Shown here: positions 1-5,795 of the stretch, in pieces
How positions within the stretch are numbered: the first letter of the stretch is position 1
Layout: the number at the start of each line of letters is the position of its first letter
NCBI GenBank assembly: GCA_016650435.1
Contig: JAENVT010000461.1
Coordinates: forward strand, 1-7,174
Origin: Ilumatobacteraceae bacterium
GTDB lineage: Bacteria; Actinomycetota; Acidimicrobiia; Acidimicrobiales; Ilumatobacteraceae
Length of the DNA stretch: 7,174 nt
Direction of reading: 5' to 3'
Translations under genes and position numbers: made by a program
The notes under the pieces: generated by a model
What the model saw: the letters and a program-made list of their open reading frames with translations, nothing else
Told to the model about the DNA's origin: nothing
The model's database searches: none

Positions 1-136
1 ACATCCCGCTCGGCTTGGTGGGATTGTGCATCACCCCGACCACGACTTCACCGAACAATGCCACCGACTGCTCGATGACATCGAGGTGGCCGAGATGGAA
101 CGGATCGAAGCTGCCCGGGTAGAGGACGGTGATCAT
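1..136 (-). CDS. coaD: Phosphopantetheine adenylyltransferase (CoaD), N-terminal part, cut by the left window edge
   Basis: Only the first 45 residues are in the window. The protein begins [19 protein letters not shown] and continues with [19 protein letters not shown], then TKPSGM. This is the N-terminus of CoaD, which transfers AMP from ATP to 4'-phosphopantetheine to make dephospho-CoA, the penultimate cytosolic step of coenzyme A synthesis. The nucleotide-binding motif [11 protein letters not shown] (residues 7-17) and the following NPTK (40-43) place it in the family. The motif reads HxGH, whereas E. coli-type CoaD has TxGH; HxGH is the general form in the nucleotidyltransferase superfamily (for example NadD), but the rest matches CoaD better. 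The ATG at 136 sits 31 nt after the rsmD stop, the usual rsmD-coaD order. No clear Shine-Dalgarno site precedes it. The rest of the gene lies outside the window. Confidence 0.9.
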   Translation of the reverse strand, partial: MITVLYPGSFDPFHLGHLDVIEQSVALFGEVVVGVMHNPTKPSGM

Positions 137-167
137 GGAAGCGTCATTCGAGGGGCCATGCGGCGAC

Positions 168-689
168 TTACGCTACTCGTTCGAGTTGAGTCACCCATGT
201 GCGACCGTACCGACGCGACTTGAGCGCCTCCCACCCCTGAGGCGGCTCGATCTCGTGGGCCGCCTCGGCGACGACGTACGACACCTGCAGCACCGCAAGC
301 AATTGATCCCATCCGTCGAATTCATACGGTGGGTCGATCAACGCCAGGTCGACACCACGCAGTGCGGGCACCCAAGCCGGAACATCCGACGTGACCACCG
401 TCGTGCGTTGCTTCAAACCCAGCGCGTCGATGTTGGCGCGCAGCGCCTGCAGGGCGGCGCGATCGCGTTCGACGAACACGCACGACTCGGCGCCCCGGGA
501 CAACGCTTCGATTCCGAGGGCGCCCGAGCCGGCAAACAGATCGACAATGGCCGCGCCGTCGATGAGACCAGCGCTGTCGAGGGAGTTGAACACCGCCTGG
601 CGAACCTTGTCGGTGGTCGGCCGGGTGGACAGGCCATCAGGGACAATCAGCTTGCGGCCACCGAACTCACCCGAGACGACGCGAATCAT
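168..689 (-). CDS. rsmD: 16S rRNA (guanine966-N2)-methyltransferase RsmD
   Basis: A 173-residue cytosolic Rossmann-fold methyltransferase, slightly short for the family (usually about 180-200). RsmD methylates N2 of G966 in 16S rRNA using S-adenosylmethionine during assembly of the small ribosomal subunit. The start [14 protein letters not shown] is typical. [13 protein letters not shown] (23-35) is the family signature, [18 protein letters not shown] (50-67) is the SAM-binding motif I, and DPPY (119-122) is the catalytic motif IV of N-methyltransferases; all are intact. The ATG at 689 overlaps the TGA of the upstream HutI-like gene by 4 nt (ATGA), so its translation is probably coupled to that gene. 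It ends in TAA and is followed after 31 nt by coaD. Pairing with coaD is common in bacteria; direct coupling to an amidohydrolase is not. Confidence 0.95.
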   Translation of the reverse strand: MIRVVSGEFGGRKLIVPDGLSTRPTTDKVRQAVFNSLDSAGLIDGAAIVDLFAGSGALGIEALSRGAESCVFVERDRAALQALRANIDALGLKQRTTVVTSDVPAWVPALRGVDLALIDPPYEFDGWDQLLAVLQVSYVVAEAAHEIEPPQGWEALKSRRYGRTWVTQLERVA

Positions 690-1954
690 GCCTGCTCACC
701 TGCAACGACACGACCACCGATGATGACCTGATCCAGCAGAGGCGCGCCGACTGCGAGACACACCTCGTTGGGATGCGGGCAGTTGACGATGATCAGATCA
801 CCGCGCTTACCGACATCGAGCGACCCGCACGACGACTGTCGACCGAGGCTGTATGCGGCGTTGAGCGTTGCACCGACGATGACCTCGCTCGGCGTCATGC
901 GAAACCATGGCGCCGCGATGGCCACGGTGGTCAGGAGTGATGTGGCGCGAATCGACGAGCAGAAGTCGGTCGCGATCGCAACCGGAACCCCGGTCTCGAT
1001 GAACCGCCTGGCGTTGGCCCGCCTGCTGGTCATGTAGACCAGTTCCGCCATCGGCAAGATCACGGCGACGGTGTCGGTGCGGCCAGTGTCGCTGATCTCG
1101 TCGTCGGGCGTATACGTGAGATGTTCGGCCGATATCGCGCCACCTTCGACTGCGGTGCGCCAACCACTCGACGATGCCCAGGCATCGGCGTGGACGCGCA
1201 CGGGCAAGCCCGCCTCGTGGCTGCGTCGCATCAGCTGCAAGCCCTGATCCGCCGTGAAGTAGCCCTGCTCGACGGTCACGTCCTGAAACTCGGCAATGCC
1301 TTGGGCCACCACCGCCGCGAGCATGTCGGTGCCGATCAGTTCGGTGTATCGGGCGGCGCGCTCCTCAGCAGCACCGTCGAGGTCAGGTGGCACCACGTGG
1401 GCACCGAGAAAGGTGATCGCCAACTGCATCGGTGTCATCGAGCGAGCCCGCTGCAGTAGCTCCAGCCCGCGGAGCTCTTCGTCGACCGTCAGGCCATACC
1501 CGGACTTGACCTCGAGCGTCGTCGCCCCGCCAGCGACGATCCTGTGCAGCGTCGTCGACAATCTGGTCAGCAACTCGTCGTCGCTCGCACCACGAGTGGC
1601 GAGGACGCTCGACCAGATGCCGCCACCGCGCGCCGCGACCTCGGCAAGTGAGGCGCCACCCAGTCGCTCGGCGTACTCGTGATGGCGTTCCCCTGCGAAC
1701 AGCGGATGACTGTGGCATTCGACCAGGCCAGGCAGCACACATCTCCCCCGTGCATCGATCGTCGTCACGTCGTCATTGCCGTGTGTAGCCAGCACTTCAG
1801 CCGTCGTTCCCAAGGCAACGATCTGCCCACTCCGAATGGCCACCGCGCCATCGGAGACGATGTCGAGATCACCTTGCGTTGGGCCGCGTCTCACCTCGCC
1901 ACTGTCGTGAACCTGAGCTAACGACGCGGCGTGAACGATGTTGATGTCGCTCAT
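686..1954 (-). CDS. Imidazolonepropionase (HutI)-like amidohydrolase with altered active-site positions
   Basis: A 422-residue metal-dependent amidohydrolase of the HutI family, which in histidine breakdown opens the ring of 4-imidazolone-5-propionate to give N-formiminoglutamate. Seen in order: N-terminal beta strands; VLPGLVECHSHPLFAG (73-88) with metal-binding H81 and H83; GGGIWSSVLATRGAS (110-124); EVKSGYG (148-154); TFLGAH (181-186); VHAD (254-257) with metal-binding H255; ISAEHL (274-279) with H278; and ATDF (328-331) with metal-binding D330. Length matches the family (about 400-420). Two family positions differ. The Glu or Gln expected three residues after the metal-binding His is A258. 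The NPG normally following ATDF is CSS. The fold and metal site look sound, so this is probably an active enzyme, perhaps with a different cyclic substrate; I therefore give no hut symbol. The ATG at 1954 overlaps the upstream M20 stop by 4 nt, and the stop overlaps rsmD by 4 nt. No hutH, hutU or hutG is in the window. Confidence 0.82.
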   Translation of the reverse strand: MSDINIVHAASLAQVHDSGEVRRGPTQGDLDIVSDGAVAIRSGQIVALGTTAEVLATHGNDDVTTIDARGRCVLPGLVECHSHPLFAGERHHEYAERLGGASLAEVAARGGGIWSSVLATRGASDDELLTRLSTTLHRIVAGGATTLEVKSGYGLTVDEELRGLELLQRARSMTPMQLAITFLGAHVVPPDLDGAAEERAARYTELIGTDMLAAVVAQGIAEFQDVTVEQGYFTADQGLQLMRRSHEAGLPVRVHADAWASSSGWRTAVEGGAISAEHLTYTPDDEISDTGRTDTVAVILPMAELVYMTSRRANARRFIETGVPVAIATDFCSSIRATSLLTTVAIAAPWFRMTPSEVIVGATLNAAYSLGRQSSCGSLDVGKRGDLIIVNCPHPNEVCLAVGAPLLDQVIIGGRVVAGEQA

Positions 1955-3099
1955 TGGCAGTACTCGCGGATGAGTTGTTCGTACACGTCGACGGCCTGCA
2001 GGTATTGCGCCTCGTAGACGTACTCATCCGGGAAGTTGTAGGGCGGGTCGCCGGGGCCGAAGTTGACCCCTTTCACCCCGAACTGATCCAACGCCACAAG
2101 GTCGCACCAAAATGGCACACCGCGGTACACCGGTTCAGTCGCCGTCACGGCACGCACAGCACGATCGAGCGACTGAACGATTGGCGCGTCCGGCGAGATC
2201 TCGTATGGGTGCCGCGGCCCCGAGAGCCAGTATTCGCTGAACTCCACGGTTGCGTCAATGCGCGAATCGACGCTTGAGCGAAGGCCTGCGATCATGTCTT
2301 CGACCTGTCGCTTGACGTCGTGCGGGTCCTGGCTCGGCAACAGGCGGATATCGAGCGTCACGATGCATCGATCCGGCACCTGATTGTGCTTGGTGCCACC
2401 ACTGATCGTGCCGATGTTGAGGATGGGTCCGCCGGGCAGCAGCGGATGAGGTTCGTACGGCAGGCTCGACTCCAGCTCGCGCAAGCCGGCGAGGATCGGT
2501 TCCATCGTTTCGATCGCATTGACTCCGAGATGCTTGTAGGTGGTGTGTGCCTGGCGGCCTTTGGTCGTGATCTTCAGATAGGCCGCACCGCGATGGGCGA
2601 TGCCGATGGTGTTGCTCGACGGTTCGCAATCGATGGCTGCGTCACCGACGAATCCGGCGGCACACAACGAACGGGTGCCGACACCACCTTCGAAGTGACA
2701 TGACACACCTTGGAAGACGACATCGCCGCGCAACCTGCGATCGCTTGCCGCGATACGGCGCACGGCTGCAGCGGCCGCTGCGGTACCGGCCTTCATGTCG
2801 GCGATGCCCGCGCCGTACACCTTGCCATCCTGCAACGCCGCGGCGAACGGATCGCGGGTCCAGTCTTCGCTGAGCTCGTAGATGTCAAGATGGCCGTTGA
2901 GTACCAGCGATCGTCCACCGCCCGTTCCCTTCAAGCGAGCACCGACCGACGGTCGGTCCGGGCGTGATTCAACCAGCTGGACTTCATCGCAGTTCCAGGC
3001 TGTGAGCTGATCGGCAAGGAACTCTGCGAGCTCGCGCTCCTTGCCCCAGATCGAATCGATCGAGCAGACCTCGATCAGTAGAGCGGTGTCGTCGTGCAC
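1951..3099 (-). CDS. Divergent M20-family metallopeptidase/deacylase homologue, one metal site apparently lost
   Basis: A 382-residue cytosolic M20 (ArgE/DapE/CPG2) fold protein. Family features: LNGHLD (67-72) with H70 and D72; YGAGIADMKAG (95-105) with D101; DCEPS (157-161) with E159; the lid domain with GRQAHTTYKHLGVNAIE (181-197), including the conserved H185; and a C-terminal FGPGDPP...FPDEYV. These keep the ligands of one metal site (H70, D101, E159). The catalytic DEE motif reads C-H-F (134-136), so both the general base and a metal ligand are replaced, and the final metal-binding His is N355. The GTG at 3099 is chosen because the reading frame upstream (to an ATG at 3240) only overlaps the preceding flavoenzyme gene, while the GTG follows that gene's TGA by 1 nt and gives normal family length. 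Its stop overlaps the HutI-like start (ATGA). It may be a mononuclear hydrolase with a changed mechanism or a non-catalytic binding protein. Confidence 0.8.
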   Translation of the reverse strand: MHDDTALLIEVCSIDSIWGKERELAEFLADQLTAWNCDEVQLVESRPDRPSVGARLKGTGGGRSLVLNGHLDIYELSEDWTRDPFAAALQDGKVYGAGIADMKAGTAAAAAAVRRIAASDRRLRGDVVFQGVSCHFEGGVGTRSLCAAGFVGDAAIDCEPSSNTIGIAHRGAAYLKITTKGRQAHTTYKHLGVNAIETMEPILAGLRELESSLPYEPHPLLPGGPILNIGTISGGTKHNQVPDRCIVTLDIRLLPSQDPHDVKRQVEDMIAGLRSSVDSRIDATVEFSEYWLSGPRHPYEISPDAPIVQSLDRAVRAVTATEPVYRGVPFWCDLVALDQFGVKGVNFGPGDPPYNFPDEYVYEAQYLQAVDVYEQLIREYCQ

Positions 3100-3100
3100 C

Positions 3101-4315
3101 TCACGCCCCAGCGGCGGACTGGTCGAACGGCGTCGAGCCGCTGCGGGCCTTCTTCGCCGAAAAGCCCTTGCCCATCGCCATGTCGGCGAGACGTTGCACG
3201 TACAGGTCGTCGCGGAAGTGCAGCGTGAACGTACGTGCATCGCGCATCATCTGGCCGAGCGGATACCGCTCGTGTGCGGCACGGGCACCAACGATGTCGA
3301 AACCCTGGTAGGGAATGTCGAGGACGGCGTTCTTGGCCAGATGCATCGTGCGGATTGCATCCGCTTCGCACTCGTCAGGGTCGTCGCCACGGTCGAGACG
3401 AGCAGCCGTCGAACGCAGCGCGCTGCGAGCAGCGAACAACTGCGCATCCATCCGTCCAAGGCGAACCTTTACTGCCTCGGATCCACTGAGGTCGTCGCGG
3501 CTCGCCACGTATCCGGCGATGAAATCGAACGCGCCTTGTGCGGCGCCGAGGTGGTTCGAGGCATAGCCGCACGAGAACGTACGCGGATCGTTGTTGATCC
3601 ATCCGCCTGGTTCGCCGACCACGTCATCGGCGGGTACGAAGACGTTGTCGAATGCCACGCTGCACGAGACGGTCGACCGCATGCCAAGCATCTGCCAGTC
3701 GTCGAGCAACTTCACGCCCGGAGCATCGGTTGGCACCACGGCGAAAACCATGCGTGATGCATACGCGGTGTCACCCTCGACTGCGCACCACACCATGAGG
3801 TACTTGGCGATTGCGGCCACAGAGGCGAACGCCTTACGAGCGGTCAACCGATAGCCGCCTTCGGTGGCGGTGAGCTCGGAGGCCAGAGCCTCCGCACCAT
3901 TCTCGTAGAGGTGAGCCTCTGAACCGAGGGAGGCAAGAAACGCCCCGTCGACGATCTGCGGCAAGTACCGGTCGCGCTGGGCTGGCGACGAATGAAAACT
4001 GATGATCCCCGCGGCGTGGTTGTGAACCTGTATGAGCTGGGCGGTGTTCGTGTCCCAATACGCCATGCGCTCGAGCAGTCGATAGAGGCCGCTGAAATTG
4101 CCCGGCATCCAGTAGCCGAAACCTCCGTACTCACACGGCACGGTGAGCCGATTGAGCCCGGCTTCTTTGGCTTCGGCGAGGTTCTCGTACGGAAAGGTCG
4201 ATGTCTTGTCGTGCTCGGCCATCCGCTGTCGCCACAACGGGCCGAGTTGTTCGACGGCGGCAAGCAATCGTTCGGTCGTGCTTTCGTCAGGCGACATCGT
4301 CTCCGTGATTTCCAT
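3101..4315 (-). CDS. Acyl-CoA dehydrogenase-fold flavoprotein, possibly a DszC/SfnB-like monooxygenase
   Basis: A 404-residue protein with the three-part acyl-CoA dehydrogenase fold: an N-terminal helical domain (about 12-125) with LTVPCEYGGFGYWMPG, a central beta domain with RLTARKAFAS (156-165) and DWQMLGMRSTVS (206-217) followed by FDNVFVPADDVVG (222-234), and a C-terminal helical bundle (about 250-380). FAD or FMN binding is expected from the fold. The C-terminal segment RDARTFTLHFRDDLY (358-372) occupies the place where classical acyl-CoA dehydrogenases have an IYEGT-like motif; in DszC/SfnB-type flavin monooxygenases a similar RD-R-TLH segment occurs. The catalytic Glu of short/medium-chain dehydrogenases is therefore not recognisable. 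It may be a flavin-dependent monooxygenase, or a dehydrogenase acting on a substrate not bound to CoA. The ATG at 4315 lies 9 nt after the ArgE-like stop; its TGA is 1 nt before the next gene's GTG. Confidence 0.8.
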   Translation of the reverse strand: MEITETMSPDESTTERLLAAVEQLGPLWRQRMAEHDKTSTFPYENLAEAKEAGLNRLTVPCEYGGFGYWMPGNFSGLYRLLERMAYWDTNTAQLIQVHNHAAGIISFHSSPAQRDRYLPQIVDGAFLASLGSEAHLYENGAEALASELTATEGGYRLTARKAFASVAAIAKYLMVWCAVEGDTAYASRMVFAVVPTDAPGVKLLDDWQMLGMRSTVSCSVAFDNVFVPADDVVGEPGGWINNDPRTFSCGYASNHLGAAQGAFDFIAGYVASRDDLSGSEAVKVRLGRMDAQLFAARSALRSTAARLDRGDDPDECEADAIRTMHLAKNAVLDIPYQGFDIVGARAAHERYPLGQMMRDARTFTLHFRDDLYVQRLADMAMGKGFSAKKARSGSTPFDQSAAGA

Positions 4316-4324
4316 GCCGTAGGT

Positions 4325-5494
4325 CTAGCCCTCAGCGGCGGGATCGACACAGATCTGTTGGACGAGACTGCACAGGAACCGCTCGCAACGAAGAAGCTGG
4401 TCGACGGTCACGTACTCGTCGGGTCGATGGGCAACCGCGATGTCACCGGGCCCGCAAATCACGACCGAGGCGTCGAGCGCCGCGGCGAACAACCCGCCCT
4501 CGGTTCCGTAGCTGATCGACGTTGCCGCGCCTGCGTCGGCAATCCGCTCGATGACGCGCAGCCAACGGTCGTCAGATGCAGTACGCAGCGCCGGGTAGCG
4601 GGTGATCTCAGTGACGTCGATCGCCCCCCCGTGATTCGCGAGCGCCACTCGCTCGCGGTCGACAACGCGCATGAACGGCTGCAGAACGACATCGGGGTCG
4701 TGGTCGACGGTGTGACGTGTCTCGAACTTGAAGGTACATCGCTCGGCGATGACGTTCAGTGCTGATCCGCCCGAGATCGAGCCGCAGTTGAACGTCACCG
4801 CGGGATCACCGACCGGCCGATGCTGCTGCTGCAGATCGTCGAGGGCGTTCAACAATCGCGCGGCGATCATGATTGCGCTCGGCTTGCTGTGCGACAGGCT
4901 GGAGTGTGCGGCCGTGGCTTTGCACACCACTTCGTATGCGAGCTTGCCCATGTGGCTGTGGCGCGGCCGCATCATGGTGGGCTCGCCGATCACGACGACC
5001 TCTGGTGCTATGTCGTAGCGTCCGGCAATCACCCCGAGTGCCTGGCGCACACCGACGCAGCCGATCTCTTCGTCGAACGACAGCGCGATGTGCAACGGGC
5101 GCCGCAGTTCGACGTCGCGAAATTGGGCGATGGTGCGAATGATCGCGGCAATGAAGCCCTTCATGTCAGCAGTGCCGCGACCGTGCAGCGCGTCGCCAAG
5201 CTTCGTGATGGAGTACGGATCGGTCGCCCAGCCGATTCCCGCCGGCACGACGTCGGTGTGCCCCGACAGCATCACGCCACCGGCGATCTCGGGGCCGAAC
5301 GAGGCCAGCAGATTGGCCCGACCGACGTCGCCATCCAACACAGTCACGCGTCCGCCGTTGGATTCGGCATGATCGGCGAACCAGTGAATGAGGTCGAGGT
5401 TCGGCGTCGTACTTTCCGTCGGAAACGCGACCAGCTCGCCGAGCAATTCGACCATCTCGCTGCCGGCGTCGTCGGTGACTGCTGCGGCTGGCAC
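4325..5494 (-). CDS. Acetylornithine deacetylase (ArgE)-type M20 deacylase
   Basis: A 389-residue cytosolic binuclear metallohydrolase close to the proteobacterial-type ArgE, which removes the acetyl group from N-acetylornithine. All M20 metal and catalytic residues are present: SGHTDVVP (77-84, H79 and D81), GRGTADMKGF (105-114, D110), FDEEIG (140-145, base E142 and ligand E143), IGEPT (169-173, E171) and VAHRPDEYV (354-362, H356). Lid-domain AAHSSLSH (195-202) is also typical. The GTG at 5494 is preferred: it adds about 20 residues before the conserved LVAFPTEST and sits 6 nt after a TANNNT box, a leaderless layout. The ATG at 5455 is a shorter alternative with only seven residues before that block. 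An ATG at 5593 would overlap the opposite-strand zinc-ribbon gene and adds a low-complexity, non-conserved head. Many actinobacteria make ornithine through ArgJ, so in this cluster a catabolic deacylase is as likely as arginine synthesis; I leave the symbol blank. It appears to be the first gene of the operon. Confidence 0.88.
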   Translation of the reverse strand: MPAAAVTDDAGSEMVELLGELVAFPTESTTPNLDLIHWFADHAESNGGRVTVLDGDVGRANLLASFGPEIAGGVMLSGHTDVVPAGIGWATDPYSITKLGDALHGRGTADMKGFIAAIIRTIAQFRDVELRRPLHIALSFDEEIGCVGVRQALGVIAGRYDIAPEVVVIGEPTMMRPRHSHMGKLAYEVVCKATAAHSSLSHSKPSAIMIAARLLNALDDLQQQHRPVGDPAVTFNCGSISGGSALNVIAERCTFKFETRHTVDHDPDVVLQPFMRVVDRERVALANHGGAIDVTEITRYPALRTASDDRWLRVIERIADAGAATSISYGTEGGLFAAALDASVVICGPGDIAVAHRPDEYVTVDQLLRCERFLCSLVQQICVDPAAEG

Positions 5495-5526
5495 GGCCTC
5501 ACCGTATAGCGTGCCGCGGCATAGCA
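5495..5526. promoter_or_regulatory. Short divergent promoter region between the ArgE-like gene (-) and the zinc-ribbon gene (+)
   Basis: A 32-nt gap separates the proposed starts of two divergent genes. On the minus strand TACGGT (5506-5501) fits the actinobacterial -10 pattern TANNNT and is followed by 6 nt and then the GTG at 5494, as in leaderless transcripts. On the plus strand TAGCGT (5507-5512) also fits TANNNT and would start RNA near 5518-5521. The two boxes are back to back on a TATA core (5505-5508), so the two promoters may compete. No convincing -35 elements were identified. This is inferred from spacing and short matches only. Confidence 0.35.
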
Positions 5527-5718
5527 CTGGAACCCGAGCCGACGATCGTCTGTGTTGACTGCGGAGGGCGTTGCCACCTGCTGACACACCCACCTGAGGA
5601 CGGTATTTGGTTGCCGGGAGACATCGTCGCCTACCGCTGCGAGGATTGCCTGGATCGATGGGACCTGGTATTGCCGGAGGAACCCGACGCCGATTCCGAG
5701 GGTCAGCGCTTCGCTTGA
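5527..5718 (+). CDS. Small zinc-ribbon protein of unknown function, non-canonical start codon
   Basis: The plus strand encodes about 63 residues ending in TGA at 5716-5718. The reading contains IVCVDCGGRCHLL (residues 7-19), GIWLPGDIVAYRCEDCLDRW (26-45) and an acidic tail EEPDADSEG (51-59). The pairs C9-x2-C12 and C38-x2-C41 form a treble-clef or zinc-ribbon-like metal site, with C16 as an extra cysteine. This organised pattern is not expected from an antisense shadow. The frame is open only from 5479 and holds no ATG, GTG or TTG before the first cysteine pair. CTG at 5527 (giving LEPEPTIVC, where ATG would give MEPEPTIVC) and ATA at 5521 are the possible starts; I chose CTG. A sequence error or a start-codon mutation would also explain this. 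It faces the S66 gene tail to tail and is divergent from the ArgE-like gene. Function is unknown; a regulatory or protein-binding role is only a guess. Confidence 0.6.
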   Translation: MEPEPTIVCVDCGGRCHLLTHPPEDGIWLPGDIVAYRCEDCLDRWDLVLPEEPDADSEGQRFA

Positions 5719-5733
5719 CGGCGACGGTCGCGA

Positions 5734-5782
5734 GAACTGCACACTTTCAGCGCGCACTGTCTGCAGCCAAAGTGCGCACTTC
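5734..5782 (-). terminator. Imperfect inverted repeat, probable terminator for the S66 gene (possibly bidirectional)
   Basis: A 14-nt arm at 5734-5747 (GAACTGCACACTTT) and an arm at 5769-5782 (AAAGTGCGCACTTC) are complementary at 12 of 14 positions, with a 21-nt loop. In minus-strand RNA one of the two mismatches becomes a G-U pair, giving 13 of 14, so the hairpin is better formed in the transcript of the S66 gene, whose TGA (5785-5783) lies directly beside it. The right arm contains a 12-bp perfect palindrome, AAGTGCGCACTT (5770-5781). There is no T-tract on either strand, which is common for actinobacterial terminators. It lies between two convergent genes and may serve both. Confidence 0.5.
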
Positions 5783-5795
5783 TCAGCCGACAGTG
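5755..5795. repeat. Second inverted repeat enclosing the palindrome
   Basis: CACTGTC (5755-5761) and GACAGTG (5789-5795) are exact inverted repeats of 7 bp that enclose the 12-bp palindrome at 5770-5781 and extend into the last codons of the S66 gene. This pairing excludes the 5734-5782 hairpin in part, so the region could switch between two folds, or it could be a nested protein-binding site. Short arms make chance occurrence possible. Confidence 0.3.

Noticed and set aside
129..731. Plus-strand open frame of 200 codons opposite rsmD
   Set aside because: It is antisense to a clear RsmD with all motifs; its translation has no recognisable domain and is an artefact of GC-rich codon use.
1951..3099. 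Reading the M20 active-site losses as pseudogene decay
   Set aside because: The frame is intact over the full family length, both overlaps with neighbours are kept, and other conserved blocks are intact, so divergence under selection is more likely.
3100..3240. Upstream ATG extension (47 residues) of the divergent M20 gene
   Set aside because: The added part only re-reads the flavoenzyme 3' end in another frame, is Arg-rich and non-conserved, and the GTG at 3099 gives normal family length and tight spacing.
3041..3757. Plus-strand open frame of 238 codons
   Set aside because: It runs antisense across the flavoenzyme and M20 genes, both of which have strong family motifs; no motif is seen in the plus-strand translation.
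3992..4765. Plus-strand open frame of 257 codons
   Set aside because: It spans the junction of two minus-strand genes in antisense and shows no domain.
4820..5509. Plus-strand open frame of 229 codons
   Set aside because: It is antisense to the conserved ArgE-like coding region and has no family pattern.
5495..5593. ATG at 5593 as start of the ArgE-like gene
   Set aside because: It would overlap the zinc-ribbon gene in antisense, and the extra head (HRRSSARVP and so on) is unlike any M20 N-terminus.
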